A stretch of 64,000 nt of DNA. Origin: Bacillus niameyensis. GTDB taxonomy: Bacteria; Bacillota; Bacilli; Bacillales; Bacillaceae_C. Positions 1 through 7,569 of the stretch are shown here, in pieces; the first letter of the stretch is position 1; each line of letters begins with the position of its first letter. The stretch covers positions 3,571,619 to 3,635,618 of the forward strand of contig NZ_LN831197.1 of the NCBI RefSeq assembly GCF_001375535.1, in the 5' to 3' direction. Under the pieces are notes generated by a model. The model did no database searches. It was not told the DNA's origin and saw only the letters and a program-made list of their open reading frames with translations. A program made the translations under genes and the position numbers.

Positions 1-10
1 ATGAAGTGCA

Positions 11-45
11 CCCCAAAAGTTAGAGTCAAAATCTAACTTTTGGGG
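11..45 (+). terminator. hairpin at IS left end, upstream of orfA
   Basis: A perfect 14-bp inverted repeat (11-24 with 32-45, 7-base loop) is followed by TGTTTT. It partly coincides with the left terminal repeat. By its shape it would stop or dampen transcription entering from outside before the transposase start, a common self-limiting device of insertion sequences. That role is inferred. Confidence 0.6.
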
Positions 46-54
46 TGTTTTATT

Positions 55-624
55 ATGGCTAAATATACAGATGATTTTAAGGTGATGGTGGTGCGTGAAT
101 ATCTAGAAGGAAAAATAGGATATAAACGACTGGCAGAAAAACATGGCGTGAAGTCGAAGAAACAGGTCATCAATTGGGTCAACGCATACAAGAAATTTGG
201 CATGGAGGGATTATTCCGAAAGAAAAAGAATGCATCTTATTCTGTTCATTTCAAGTTGGATGTATTAAGCTTTATGAAAAGAACAGGCGCTTCACAGACA
301 GAAACAGCACTCCATTTCGGATTGACGAATCCTTCGATGCTCGCTGATTGGAAGAAGAAATTCCTCGAAGGCGGTACTGAAGCCCTGAGCAACCCGAAAG
401 GACGACCGATTATGCCTGATAAAGTGAGGAACGTTAAGAAAATCCAAAAGCCAACAGCACAGGATAAAATGACACGTGAACAGAAATTAGAACGGGAAAA
501 TGAGCTACTCCGTTTGGAGGTGGAGTACCTAAAAAAGTTGCGAGCTTTTCAGATAGATCCGGACGGTTATCTCGAAAAGCACAAGCAGCGTTATCATTCG
601 AACTCAAAGAAAAATTTCAATTGA
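55..624 (+). CDS. IS3-family transposase OrfA (helix-turn-helix protein)
   Basis: This is the DNA-binding first ORF of the IS3-type element, about 189 residues from the ATG at 55. A TTG at 40 also opens the frame but lies inside the left-end hairpin. Two HTH segments are visible: a first near residues 20-45 (YKRLAEKHGV) and a second near 80-105 (TETALHFGL). A lysine/glutamate-rich segment near 140-170 (EQKLERENELLRLEVEYLKK) looks like the leucine-zipper coiled coil typical of IS3 OrfA. OrfA normally binds the terminal repeats and limits transposition. The end overlaps orfB (TTGA at 621-624). Confidence 0.9.
   Translation: MAKYTDDFKVMVVREYLEGKIGYKRLAEKHGVKSKKQVINWVNAYKKFGMEGLFRKKKNASYSVHFKLDVLSFMKRTGASQTETALHFGLTNPSMLADWKKKFLEGGTEALSNPKGRPIMPDKVRNVKKIQKPTAQDKMTREQKLERENELLRLEVEYLKKLRAFQIDPDGYLEKHKQRYHSNSKKNFN
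531..537 (+). other. programmed -1 frameshift heptamer A-AAA-AAG
   Basis: In the orfA frame the codons are CTA AAA AAG, which gives the canonical slippery heptamer A AAA AAG. After a -1 slip the frame stays open from here through 621 into orfB with no stop, so one OrfAB fusion polypeptide can be made. IS3-family elements are known to use this site to produce the active transposase. Confidence 0.8.
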
Positions 625-1451
625 AGGATGTACTTCAGATCGTGGGTATTCCCGAGTCATCTTATCACTATCATGTAAAACGATTGAAGCAGGGGAATCC
701 TCATCAAGAGCTAGAGAACACAATTCAATCCATCTTTAACGAGCACAACGAGAACTATGGTTATCGTAGAATTCAACTAGAATTAAAAAATCGCAGCATC
801 ATAGTAAATCACAAAAAAGTGCAACGCATAATGGGAAAGCTGGGACTGAAAGGCAATAAGTTCACCCGAAAATCACGTCGTTACAGTTCGTACAAGGGGA
901 GTATCGGTACAGTGGTGAAAAACCGAATTCACCGCAGATTCAATACTTCAATCCCCTATCAAAAACTAACTACAGATATTACAGAATTCAAATGTTCAGA
1001 TGAGGTAAAACTCTATCTTAGTCCAATAATGGACATGTATAATGGGGAGATTCTATCGTATGGCATAAGTATGCGTCCGACACTTGACCTTGTGATGAAA
1101 CCCCTGGAGGAAGCTCTTGACGTTGTAAAGAATGCCAAATACAGGACTACCATTCACTCAGATCAAGGCTGGCATTATCAGCATGGTAAATGGGTGTCGA
1201 CCTTGAAAGAACACAAAGTATTTCAAAGTATGTCACGGAAGGGAAACTGTCTGGACAACGCTCCTATGGAGAATTTCTTTGGTTTATTGAAACAGGAAAT
1301 GTATTATGGCGAATCACCACGCACATATGAGGAGCTCAAACGGACTATTGAAGCTTATATCGAGTACTACAACAACAAACGGATAAAACAGAAATTGGCT
1401 GGCATGAGCCCGGTTCAATACCGTCTTCACACCAGCCAGTTAGCTGCATAA
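621..1451 (+). CDS. IS3-family transposase OrfB (DDE integrase domain)
   Basis: This is the catalytic half of the transposase, about 276 residues. An N-terminal HTH_21-like segment (NENYGYRRIQLELK, near 43-56) precedes an rve-type integrase core. The DDE residues can be placed in LTTDITEF (first Asp), HSDQGWHY (second Asp) and NCLDNAPMENFFGLLKQE (Glu). The C-terminal YYNNKRIKQKLAGMSPVQYR motif is typical of the family. The independent start would be a TTG at 621 overlapping the orfA stop. The main product is more likely the OrfAB fusion made by -1 frameshifting. No internal stop or truncation is seen. Confidence 0.92.
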   Translation: MKDVLQIVGIPESSYHYHVKRLKQGNPHQELENTIQSIFNEHNENYGYRRIQLELKNRSIIVNHKKVQRIMGKLGLKGNKFTRKSRRYSSYKGSIGTVVKNRIHRRFNTSIPYQKLTTDITEFKCSDEVKLYLSPIMDMYNGEILSYGISMRPTLDLVMKPLEEALDVVKNAKYRTTIHSDQGWHYQHGKWVSTLKEHKVFQSMSRKGNCLDNAPMENFFGLLKQEMYYGESPRTYEELKRTIEAYIEYYNNKRIKQKLAGMSPVQYRLHTSQLAA

Positions 1452-1743
1452 TATAAAACTCTAACTTTTAGGGGTCACATCAATATGGGGGCTTTTTTGT
1501 GCGCTTAAGCGTCATAGTCATACTAATTAAAAATTGATGGTACTGGTGGTACTTCTGGAAGTTGAGGTGGAAACACTCTTGCTGATTCTGATTGTCATTT
1601 CGATTACTAGAAGCGGATTGGATTCTTTACTTAGGATCTCGTGACTTTTAGTCATGAGGGGTTCAAATTGAAAATAATACTAGATAGAGACAGAAAAGAA
1701 AGGGAAAAAAGCAAAATTGGGGTTGGAGAGAGGAGTTTTAGTA

Positions 1744-1924
1744 ATGAAAGAGTAAGTACTATCTATATTCCAAATATGGACCACAGGTAACCTTCCATGG
1801 CGATAACTTTATTACCGCAAAAGCAAGAGAATTTCTCACTTCTGATTTAGATGTCGTCACGTTTCTTAGACAAATGGAAAAAGAATATAACACGATTGTG
1901 GCGGATATGAAGGCGAGGGAATAG
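1744..1924 (+). pseudogene. small broken gene, frameshifted after the third codon
   Basis: An ATG at 1744 follows a good ribosome-binding site (GAGAGGAG, about 1728-1735) but stops after three codons. Shifting frame right there opens a coding-like stretch of about 58 codons to a TAG at 1922-1924 (KYYLYSKYGPQVTF near its start, VVTFLRQMEKEY later). The simplest reading is a small protein gene disabled by a one-base frameshift. I do not recognise the family. An alternative is that it is only a fragment of a larger gene removed by the neighbouring insertion sequence. The rest of 1480-2000 shows nothing else. Confidence 0.4.
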
Positions 1925-2002
1925 GGAAGGGCTCAGGCATGTGACAATCATGCATGGAAGTTTAATCACATATTATTTAAAAAATAAGGAGGGTATGAAA
2001 AA

Positions 2003-3697
2003 ATGAGATTGAAGCCACATTTAAGCATCTTTGTCGTATGCATCATGTTTTTTTTCTTTTTATTTGTTGGGAATGCTGCTAGTGCAAAAGAAAAAGCTAA
2101 TAGCGAATTGAGAAATTTAGGCTTAGGACTTCCTTACACAATCTCTGCTCCAACAGGAGAGATTGATACAGGAAATGAACTGACAGATGGAAATTATGGA
2201 AGTCTTGATTTTAATCACCCAAGTTGGCAAAGGCATTTAAGGCAACAAGAACGAACGGTTACCTTTGATTTGGGGGAGAAAAAGTCAATTGGACAAGTGA
2301 AGGCTCATTTTTTGCAAGATACTCCAGTAGGAATCCATTTTCCTGAAAAGGTAACGATATCTGTCTCTCAAAATCTTCATGATTGGGGAGAACTCGCTGA
2401 AATAAAGTCAGAAATACCTTTATTTGAAACAGGTAAAACGGGTCCAACAGCATTGACTCAAAACTATATTTGGGACGGCAGCATCGATGGTCTTCCAAGA
2501 GGTAACAAGCATGCGGAAATGGTTTACGCGCGATACGTTCAAGTGAAGTTTACAACAGATGTTTGGGTCTTTTTAGATGAAATTGAAATCCTTGGTGTAG
2601 ATGGCAAAGATAAAAATGCAAAATCCCTCCCGCCAAATAATAATAAACCAGAAGTTGATCTTGGTTACCTAAAACCAGGTGAGCAAACAGGCGGCATCCA
2701 TAACCTTGTTTTACTTTACAATGGTTGGTATGCGAATGGGTTTGGAGATTGGACTAAGGATAAACTTCTTCCATATGTCAGCTATGTTGATCAAGCTGGT
2801 GAGCCACAAGATTGGTTTTTTGATGGTGTTCTTTTCTTAGGATTACAGTCCCCAAATAAAAGAGATTTTATGGAAGTGTCTATTCCAACGAATAAGGACG
2901 ACTGGCAATGGTATTTGGATAAAACATTTGCACCAGATGGTGATATGGAACAATTAAATGAGGCTGCAAAAGAGGTAGCCACTAAGCTAGAAGAGCCTGA
3001 TCATAAAGTGAAAGTTATATTAATGGTTCCATATCCCTCGATGAATCAACAGAATTTTGGTGATGTGGATGGGGATGGGAAAACGGAAATTTTCGATTAT
3101 AACCTTATTGGCCATGATGAAGCCTATCGAAATAAACAAAAAGCGCTAGAATGGTATATTAATGAAGCGACGGAATATTGGGAAGCAGCTGGGTATAGTC
3201 ACCTTGAATTAAGTGGGCTTTATTGGTTAAGTGAAAAGGTAAATCTCCAGTCATCACATGAAATTGATATGATTCACTGGATGAAAGAGCAAACAGAAGC
3301 AAAAGAACTTGCCTTCCTTTGGATGCCATATATGGATGCGGTTCGCTCCCATCAATGGGAAGAATCTGGATTTGGAGCAGCTGCGATGCAACCAAGTTAC
3401 TTCTTTGATGGTAAAGATCCGTCACGTATCGAAACGGCAGCGAATTTAGCGAAACGATATGGTATGGGAGTCGAGATTGAAGTAAACGAAGAAGTCATCT
3501 ATCATGAGGAATGGAGACAACGTTATTTAGCCTATTTAAATGGCGGTATTGATTTTGGTTACATGGACAATGCCTTTAAAGCCTATTACCAAGGCGGAGA
3601 TACGTATTACCGCGGTGCTTACAGCACAGATCCGAAAGCGCGGGCAACCTATGATTGGACATATGAATTTACAAAAGGAACTTATCTTGGGCCTTGA
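2003..3697 (+). CDS. secreted DUF4855 domain protein with discoidin-like N-terminus
   Basis: The 564-residue protein begins with a Sec signal peptide (hydrophobic run about residues 8-24, cleavage likely near NAASA-KE). Residues about 40-200 look like an F5/8 type C (discoidin) beta-sandwich, a fold often used for carbohydrate binding. The rest (about 220-560) matches the DUF4855 family by its GGIHNLVLLYNG opening and WYINEATEYWEAAGY and YMDNAFKAYYQGG segments. DUF4855 is thought to be a TIM-barrel, glycoside hydrolase-like domain; its substrate is unknown. The start follows AAGGAGGG at 1986-1993. It stands alone, with a terminator downstream. A role in extracellular glycan handling is inferred. 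Confidence 0.85.
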   Translation: MRLKPHLSIFVVCIMFFFFLFVGNAASAKEKANSELRNLGLGLPYTISAPTGEIDTGNELTDGNYGSLDFNHPSWQRHLRQQERTVTFDLGEKKSIGQVKAHFLQDTPVGIHFPEKVTISVSQNLHDWGELAEIKSEIPLFETGKTGPTALTQNYIWDGSIDGLPRGNKHAEMVYARYVQVKFTTDVWVFLDEIEILGVDGKDKNAKSLPPNNNKPEVDLGYLKPGEQTGGIHNLVLLYNGWYANGFGDWTKDKLLPYVSYVDQAGEPQDWFFDGVLFLGLQSPNKRDFMEVSIPTNKDDWQWYLDKTFAPDGDMEQLNEAAKEVATKLEEPDHKVKVILMVPYPSMNQQNFGDVDGDGKTEIFDYNLIGHDEAYRNKQKALEWYINEATEYWEAAGYSHLELSGLYWLSEKVNLQSSHEIDMIHWMKEQTEAKELAFLWMPYMDAVRSHQWEESGFGAAAMQPSYFFDGKDPSRIETAANLAKRYGMGVEIEVNEEVIYHEEWRQRYLAYLNGGIDFGYMDNAFKAYYQGGDTYYRGAYSTDPKARATYDWTYEFTKGTYLGP

Positions 3698-3813
3698 AAT
3701 GGCGGTTTAACAGAATTAGCAGAATTAATCAATGAGGAATAAATTTTATGACCGCATACTATGCCAAATTACCAAGAGTAATGGTGTGCTGGATTGATCA
3801 AAGGTATAGAAAC

Positions 3814-3851
3814 ACTCTCACTGAGTCCGATTGACTTGGTGGGAGTTTTTT
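3814..3851 (+). terminator. rho-independent terminator after the DUF4855 gene
   Basis: The arms ACTCTCACTGAGTC (3814-3827) and GACTTGGTGGGAGT (3833-3846) pair imperfectly with a 5-base loop and run into TTTTT. Confidence 0.75.
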
Positions 3852-3934
3852 ATTGACTTAACTTACTTTAGTACGGTGATGCAATAATTTACTTTGAATA
3901 TGTTCCCGCATTTGTTCGTAAAAAAATTTTAGAT

Positions 3935-4061
3935 TAGAACACAAGAAAACCACCCTACGCCGTCACAAGCAAAAGGGTGGTTCTCAGAAAAATAAGCTTT
4001 GACAACTACCATGATGTTAGAGGTTGCAGAGAGAGGCGGGTCAGCGCTTCTCTTTTTCTAT
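3935..4061 (+). repeat. truncated copy of the small-basic-ORF cassette
   Basis: This stretch resembles the 3' half of the cassettes at 39412-39654 and 42100-42418. It keeps the codons for the basic tail (EHKKTTLRRHKQKGGSQK), the GGTGGTTCTC block, the TTTGACAACTACC segment, AGAGGTTGCA and a degenerate closing hairpin. The 5' half, with start codon and ribosome-binding site, is missing. It is a decayed copy of a dispersed element. Confidence 0.65.
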
Positions 4062-4345
4062 ACTCCCATAACACCTAAATGAAACGTTAAAAAAAGTAAT
4101 CGGAAAATAAAGGAGCAACCTATAGGAATCGTTTGTTATGTTTAAAGTGATAATTTCATTAATGTCCTTGATATTGAGTGCATTTGCAATCTTTTCGATA
4201 TGTTCCAGTTGAATGCGTTGAATCTTGCCATTAGCGATTTCACTTAGGGTCGCACGCCTAATAACAGTTAACAGACAGTTGATTTATGCTTATGTCATAT
4301 TTATATAACAATTCGTTAAGTATTATCTGTGTAGTCGATTGGGAA
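4046..4345 (-). pseudogene. frameshifted XRE-type HTH regulator remnant
   Basis: On the minus strand, 4345-4262 reads ILNELLYKYDISINQLSVN, then hits a stop. Another frame continues as RRATLSEIANGKIQRIQLEH and EKIANALNIKDINEIITL (about 4255-4135). Together they form the familiar Cro/C1-type HTH core (SINQLS, ATLSEIANGK) split by a frameshift or small deletion. No start codon or ribosome-binding site is evident upstream. The reading frame then runs on without recognisable content to a TGA near 4046. It is a dead regulator gene beside the BlaI-like operon. Confidence 0.65.
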
Positions 4346-4394
4346 TAAAATGGTGGATGAATTCCCTATATTCCTATTTTTCTCCAGAATAACA

Positions 4395-4447
4395 TTGACA
4401 ACTACTACAACTGTGTAGTATGTTTTATTCACTACATAAATGTAGTG
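4395..4447 (+). promoter_or_regulatory. promoter with two BlaI/MecI-type operators
   Basis: A -35 TTGACA (4395-4400) and a -10 TATGTT (4419-4424, 18-base spacing) form the promoter. Two 18-bp dyads with TACTACA/TGTAGTA-type arms and 4-base spacers lie at 4403-4420 and 4430-4447. The first sits between -35 and -10, the second just downstream. These arms match the operator type bound by BlaI/MecI repressors, so the downstream repressor probably controls its own operon. Confidence 0.8.
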
Positions 4448-4490
4448 AATAATGGCGTGGACGCACACAGTGGATTAAGAGGTGTACACT

Positions 4491-4868
4491 TTGGAAAAAT
4501 TTCAAAAGTTATCAGAAACAGAGATGGAATTGATGCAAGTTATTTGGGAAATTGACCGTCCGTTTAAATCGAGTGAATTGTTGGAAATTTTTGTTCAACA
4601 AAGGGGAAAAGAGTGGAAAGGACAAACGATAGCGACCTTTTTAGCAAGACTGGTTGATAAAGGATTGCTATTAGTAAAAAGAGAAGGGCAGTCAAACATT
4701 TATGTTCCTCGTCTTTCTCCACGAGAGTACAAAAGATGGGAAGCGCAAAGCTTACTCAACGTGATGTATCAAGGTTCTGTTAAAAATTTTTTATCTGCAC
4801 TTTATGATGGAAAAGAAATTCCGGAAGATGAAATTAGTGATCTGAAGCAATGGTTTTCAAAAAAGTAG
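4491..4868 (+). CDS. BlaI/MecI/CopY-family repressor
   Basis: This is a winged-helix repressor of about 125 residues, the usual size for BlaI. The N-terminal helix LSETEMELMQVIWEI, the recognition region GQTIATFLARLVDKGLL and the wing segment GQSNIYVPRLSPREY are all recognisable. The C-terminal part (LLNVMYQGSVKNFLSALYDG) is the dimerisation region with the site normally cleaved on induction. The start is taken as TTG 4491, 6 bases after AAGAGGTG; a GTG at 4482 lies inside that site. It is followed after 10 bases by the M56 sensor gene, and two dyads that fit BlaI operators precede it. The genes it regulates besides itself are unknown. Confidence 0.88.
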   Translation: MEKFQKLSETEMELMQVIWEIDRPFKSSELLEIFVQQRGKEWKGQTIATFLARLVDKGLLLVKREGQSNIYVPRLSPREYKRWEAQSLLNVMYQGSVKNFLSALYDGKEIPEDEISDLKQWFSKK

Positions 4869-4878
4869 GTGCAAAAAA

Positions 4879-6105
4879 ATGAATGGCTGGGTAGAAGCAT
4901 TTGTCATGTTATCAGTTGCAGGAACTGCTGTTATGGTTTGCACACTTTTATTGAGTACGATTTCACGAAATCTCTTTTCCGCAAAATGGCAATACTTGAA
5001 CAGAAAGTTAGCCTTGTTATTTTATCTCGTACCTATATTTCTTATTGGCCAAAAGATCCCATACTTATCCTGGTCAACAGAAGTAAAGATAAAAACACAG
5101 ATTGTAAGCTTAGGAGAAGCGATCACTCAACAATCTATTCCTCTTGAACTTGCGTTGGGAATATTAGTTGTTTGGTTGTGCGGGGTAATTGTATTTGGTG
5201 CTTGGTATATATACTGCTATGTCAAATTTACGAAGGAAATAAAAAGGACTAGCTTACCTGTCTTAGAGAATGGCGAAGCATATCAATTACTTCATTTGAA
5301 CTTACGGAAAATGAACATCAAAGGTAATGTGAAGCTTGCATACAACATTCGTATTACAAGTCCTGTATTGGTTGGATTGATAAAACCAACGATTATTTTA
5401 CCGTTCAATGAAATGTCCACGATTGAATTAGATATGGCCATACAACATGAGTTAATTCATTTTAAAAGGAAAGATTTATGGACGAAAATGTTAGTTTTAG
5501 TAGCGAGTATACTCCATTGGTTTAATCCATTCATCCATATGCTTCGTAAGCAGATTCATGTATGGAGTGAATTGTCCTGTGATGAGGAAGTGGTTTCTGA
5601 AATGTCTCATCTTGAAAGAAAACGATATGGTGAAACGATTTTGAGTATGGTGGAGCAAAAAGCAAAAACTACATCATTTGGTATTTTTTTATCCGAAAGT
5701 AAAAAAGATATTGAAAGGAGATTGACAATGATGTTGAATGTTAAAAAAATAAAGAAGCATGCGTTGATACTAACCGTTTTAATGATGATGGCTATTGGCG
5801 GCATTGGGATAACTGCATCTGCTATGGCGGCAAAACATGTTCCTTCAGTCGTTGATGATAACGTGGAAGCCAAAGAAGGAACGCTCGATAGTCAAGTAAA
5901 AGGAGAAGCATCAGGAGGTTCGTATGAACTAATTTCGGTAAAACGCTCGGATGAAAGCAAATTCCCTCCAGAAGAGTGGAAAAAAGTGCTGAAACAAATT
6001 GAAAAAGGAGAAGTTTATTGGGAAGAAGAAACCACTTCTAAGATTATCAAAAACAGGGAAGCGGTATATGATCCAAACGATCAAGCGAAGGGAGAAGGAA
6101 AATAA
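4879..6105 (+). CDS. BlaR1/MecR1-like M56 membrane metallopeptidase without a penicillin-sensor domain
   Basis: This 408-residue membrane protein belongs to the M56 family. Several N-terminal hydrophobic segments (about 5-28, 45-62, 90-115) precede the zinc-peptidase core with HELIHFKRKDLW (HExxH) near residue 194 and SELSCDEEVV after it. A further membrane helix (about 290-315) leads to an extracellular tail of only about 90 charged residues. True BlaR1/MecR1 carry a beta-lactam-binding sensor of about 250 residues at this end, which is absent here. The cognate signal is therefore probably not a beta-lactam bound covalently. Activated M56 proteins normally inactivate the paired BlaI-type repressor encoded just upstream. 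Confidence 0.85.
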   Translation: MNGWVEAFVMLSVAGTAVMVCTLLLSTISRNLFSAKWQYLNRKLALLFYLVPIFLIGQKIPYLSWSTEVKIKTQIVSLGEAITQQSIPLELALGILVVWLCGVIVFGAWYIYCYVKFTKEIKRTSLPVLENGEAYQLLHLNLRKMNIKGNVKLAYNIRITSPVLVGLIKPTIILPFNEMSTIELDMAIQHELIHFKRKDLWTKMLVLVASILHWFNPFIHMLRKQIHVWSELSCDEEVVSEMSHLERKRYGETILSMVEQKAKTTSFGIFLSESKKDIERRLTMMLNVKKIKKHALILTVLMMMAIGGIGITASAMAAKHVPSVVDDNVEAKEGTLDSQVKGEASGGSYELISVKRSDESKFPPEEWKKVLKQIEKGEVYWEEETTSKIIKNREAVYDPNDQAKGEGK

Positions 6106-6185
6106 GAGGAGAAAAAGGAAAGGCATTGCTTTCGAGTGGTGTTTTTCTTTTGATTCAGAAATCTCCTATTGCGATTCCCCAATTT

Positions 6186-6216
6186 AAAAATCCACCGTCA
6201 ACAGGTGGATTTTTTA
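6186..6216. terminator. rho-independent terminator, probably bidirectional
   Basis: AAAAATCCACC pairs with GGTGGATTTTTT across a 6-base loop. It ends the BlaI/M56 operon and also lies just beyond the 3' end of the convergent HTH gene, so it may serve both. Confidence 0.8.
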
Positions 6217-6242
6217 AATTCATTCATAACACTGAGATAGGG

Positions 6243-6575
6243 TTAGTAACCTTCATTGTCCTTTTCATTTGTTACTAAAGTCAAAAATTTATTTAATTGT
6301 ATTCTAGCCTCAGGACTTAAGGTTTTGACAGTATTGATTAATTGGATAAGATCTGCAGGCACTTCATTAGGGTCCATTGAGAAAAAGGATGGTAAATCTG
6401 TATCGAGCGCGTGGAGAATCCGATCAAGCATCTCGATATCTGGGATCGCTCTATTATTTTCAAAACGACTAATATATGATTGCGAGATATTCACTTTATC
6501 TGCAAGTTCTTGTGATGTCAGATTTTTAGCCTTCCTTAAATTCTTTAATTGCTCACCGATTTGTACTTTCCTCAT
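6243..6575 (-). CDS. XRE-family HTH regulator (SinR/SlrR-like size)
   Basis: This 110-residue protein has a clear Cro/C1-type HTH at residues about 6-60 (GEQLKNLRKAKNLTSQELAD, ISQSYISRFENNRAIPDIEM). A short C-terminal helical segment (LSPEARIQLNKFLTLV) resembles the oligomerisation region of SinR-type regulators. The start ATG is preceded by AAAGGAG. It is transcribed alone and convergent with the M56 gene. Small regulators of this shape often control biofilm or sporulation genes in Bacillus; here, a Spo0E-like gene lies divergently upstream, which fits but does not prove such a role. Confidence 0.8.
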   Translation of the reverse strand: MRKVQIGEQLKNLRKAKNLTSQELADKVNISQSYISRFENNRAIPDIEMLDRILHALDTDLPSFFSMDPNEVPADLIQLINTVKTLSPEARIQLNKFLTLVTNEKDNEGY

Positions 6576-6672
6576 TTGAAACTCCTTTAATACTCCCTTT
6601 TCCTATATTTTACATAGAACATGATTACTTCTCATGAAGATTTACCATTTAGAACTAATATGTATAAAACGG

Positions 6673-6701
6673 TTGACTTTTATTCATTAATGGAATAATA
6701 T
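6673..6701 (+). promoter_or_regulatory. SigA-type promoter upstream of the Spo0E-like gene
   Basis: TTGACT (6673-6678) and TAATAT (6696-6701) are separated by 17 bases, a near-ideal vegetative promoter. It reads toward the two small genes at 6873-7247 and away from the HTH gene. Confidence 0.65.
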
Positions 6702-6872
6702 AGTGGTGATTCATTCGTAATAGTTCTAAAGTTGGTGAGGAGGGATATGTGAACGGTTTACGATAGAAGTATTTTTCAGTTGCTTAATTTCTATATAGGA
6801 ATTGGAGAGGTTGAAGGTTTCACTATTCCTGTTGGGGGAAAGCACCTATACAGTGTTTTTTACATACACATA

Positions 6873-7040
6873 ATGAGGGAAATTCTAACTTATAGAATAG
6901 AAAGTCAGAAAGTTATATACCCCCGTGAAACGGAGTCTTTAGAAGTTAAAGAGGGCAAAGACTTGGCAACATTATTAACAGGGCATCTATATAGGCACAA
7001 TTATCAAAGATTGTTGATTCGAGGTGAACAGGAAAAATGA
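6873..7040 (+). CDS. small protein of unknown function before the Spo0E-like gene
   Basis: This open frame encodes 55 residues from the ATG at 6873 (MREILTYRIESQKVIYPRE...), followed 3 bases later by the Spo0E-like gene. The frame is open upstream to a TTG at 6780, but neither start has a convincing ribosome-binding site. The composition (charged, no membrane segment, ATLLTGHLYRHNYQRL near the end) looks coding rather than random. I do not recognise a family. Tight linkage suggests co-transcription, possibly with translational coupling. Confidence 0.5.
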   Translation: MREILTYRIESQKVIYPRETESLEVKEGKDLATLLTGHLYRHNYQRLLIRGEQEK

Positions 7041-7043
7041 TAC

Positions 7044-7247
7044 ATGATGATAAATGTGAAAATGCTTAATAGACAGATAGAGGTATATTCCACTGCAGTG
7101 CTACAAAAGGAAATTGAAGAAAAAAGAAAAGAAATGTTTGTCCTAGCTGAAAAATTGGGATTGCAATCGCCAGAAGTATTAATTGTCTCTAAAGAATTGG
7201 ATAAGCTAATCGCTCAATACCAAACCAACTCTATTGCCGAAAAATAA
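7044..7247 (+). CDS. Spo0E-family aspartyl-phosphate phosphatase
   Basis: This 67-residue protein has the hallmarks of the Spo0E/YisI/YnzD family: a helical hairpin with EIEEKRKEMFVLAEKLGL, then the signature SKELDKLIAQYQ containing the conserved S-x-x-x-D. Members dephosphorylate Spo0A~P and so delay sporulation. Length is close to the short Spo0E-like members. Starts at 7044, 7047 or an internal GTG/ATG are possible; GAGGTGAAC at 7021-7029 is the likely ribosome-binding site. The gene is probably expressed from the TTGACT/TAATAT promoter at 6673. Confidence 0.85.
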   Translation: MMINVKMLNRQIEVYSTAVLQKEIEEKRKEMFVLAEKLGLQSPEVLIVSKELDKLIAQYQTNSIAEK

Positions 7248-7452
7248 GCCAATCAGAAAGAATGTTAACGGTTAGTCAGAGTTGTTTGTAGAAATAGGAT
7301 TTTAAATTACTTTAGAAAAAATTATTCAGCGAGATATAATGTTCAAAGTCAAGAAATTCCCATGCAGTGATGGAAGGAAATTGTTTGGACTCGCGAGATA
7401 CTATAGTAAAGTCGAAAGAGTCCCTTTCAGAGTTTTAATAAATATAAGATAA

Positions 7453-7480
7453 GCCAGGTTCAATTACTTCAGAACCTGGC
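7453..7480. other. perfect 9-bp hairpin without a T-run
   Basis: GCCAGGTTC (7453-7461) pairs exactly with GAACCTGGC (7472-7480) across a 10-base loop. The following bases are CCTTAAAG, so it is not a standard terminator for the plus strand; on the minus strand TTATCTTATATTTATT follows, so it could weakly end the ParB-like gene. The rest of 7248-7569 shows no gene. Confidence 0.45.
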
Positions 7481-7569
7481 CCTTAAAGCTTATCCATACT
7501 GCGGGCTAGGAATCGGATTAGGTGTTAGGGTATTTGAACAGTTTAAAATTGTCCCAGAGCTCGGTATTG

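Larger units (their letters stand above)
5..1478 (+). mobile_element. IS3-family (IS150-group) insertion sequence
   Basis: This is a two-ORF IS3-type element. The imperfect terminal inverted repeats lie at about 7-26 and 1459-1478 and share the core AAAAGTTAGAGT, with GTG and CCC blocks outside it. They flank orfA and orfB, which overlap by 4 bases and carry a slippery heptamer for a fused transposase. Both ORFs look full length, so the element may be active. The outer left tip is at the window edge, so the target-site duplication cannot be judged. Confidence 0.9.
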
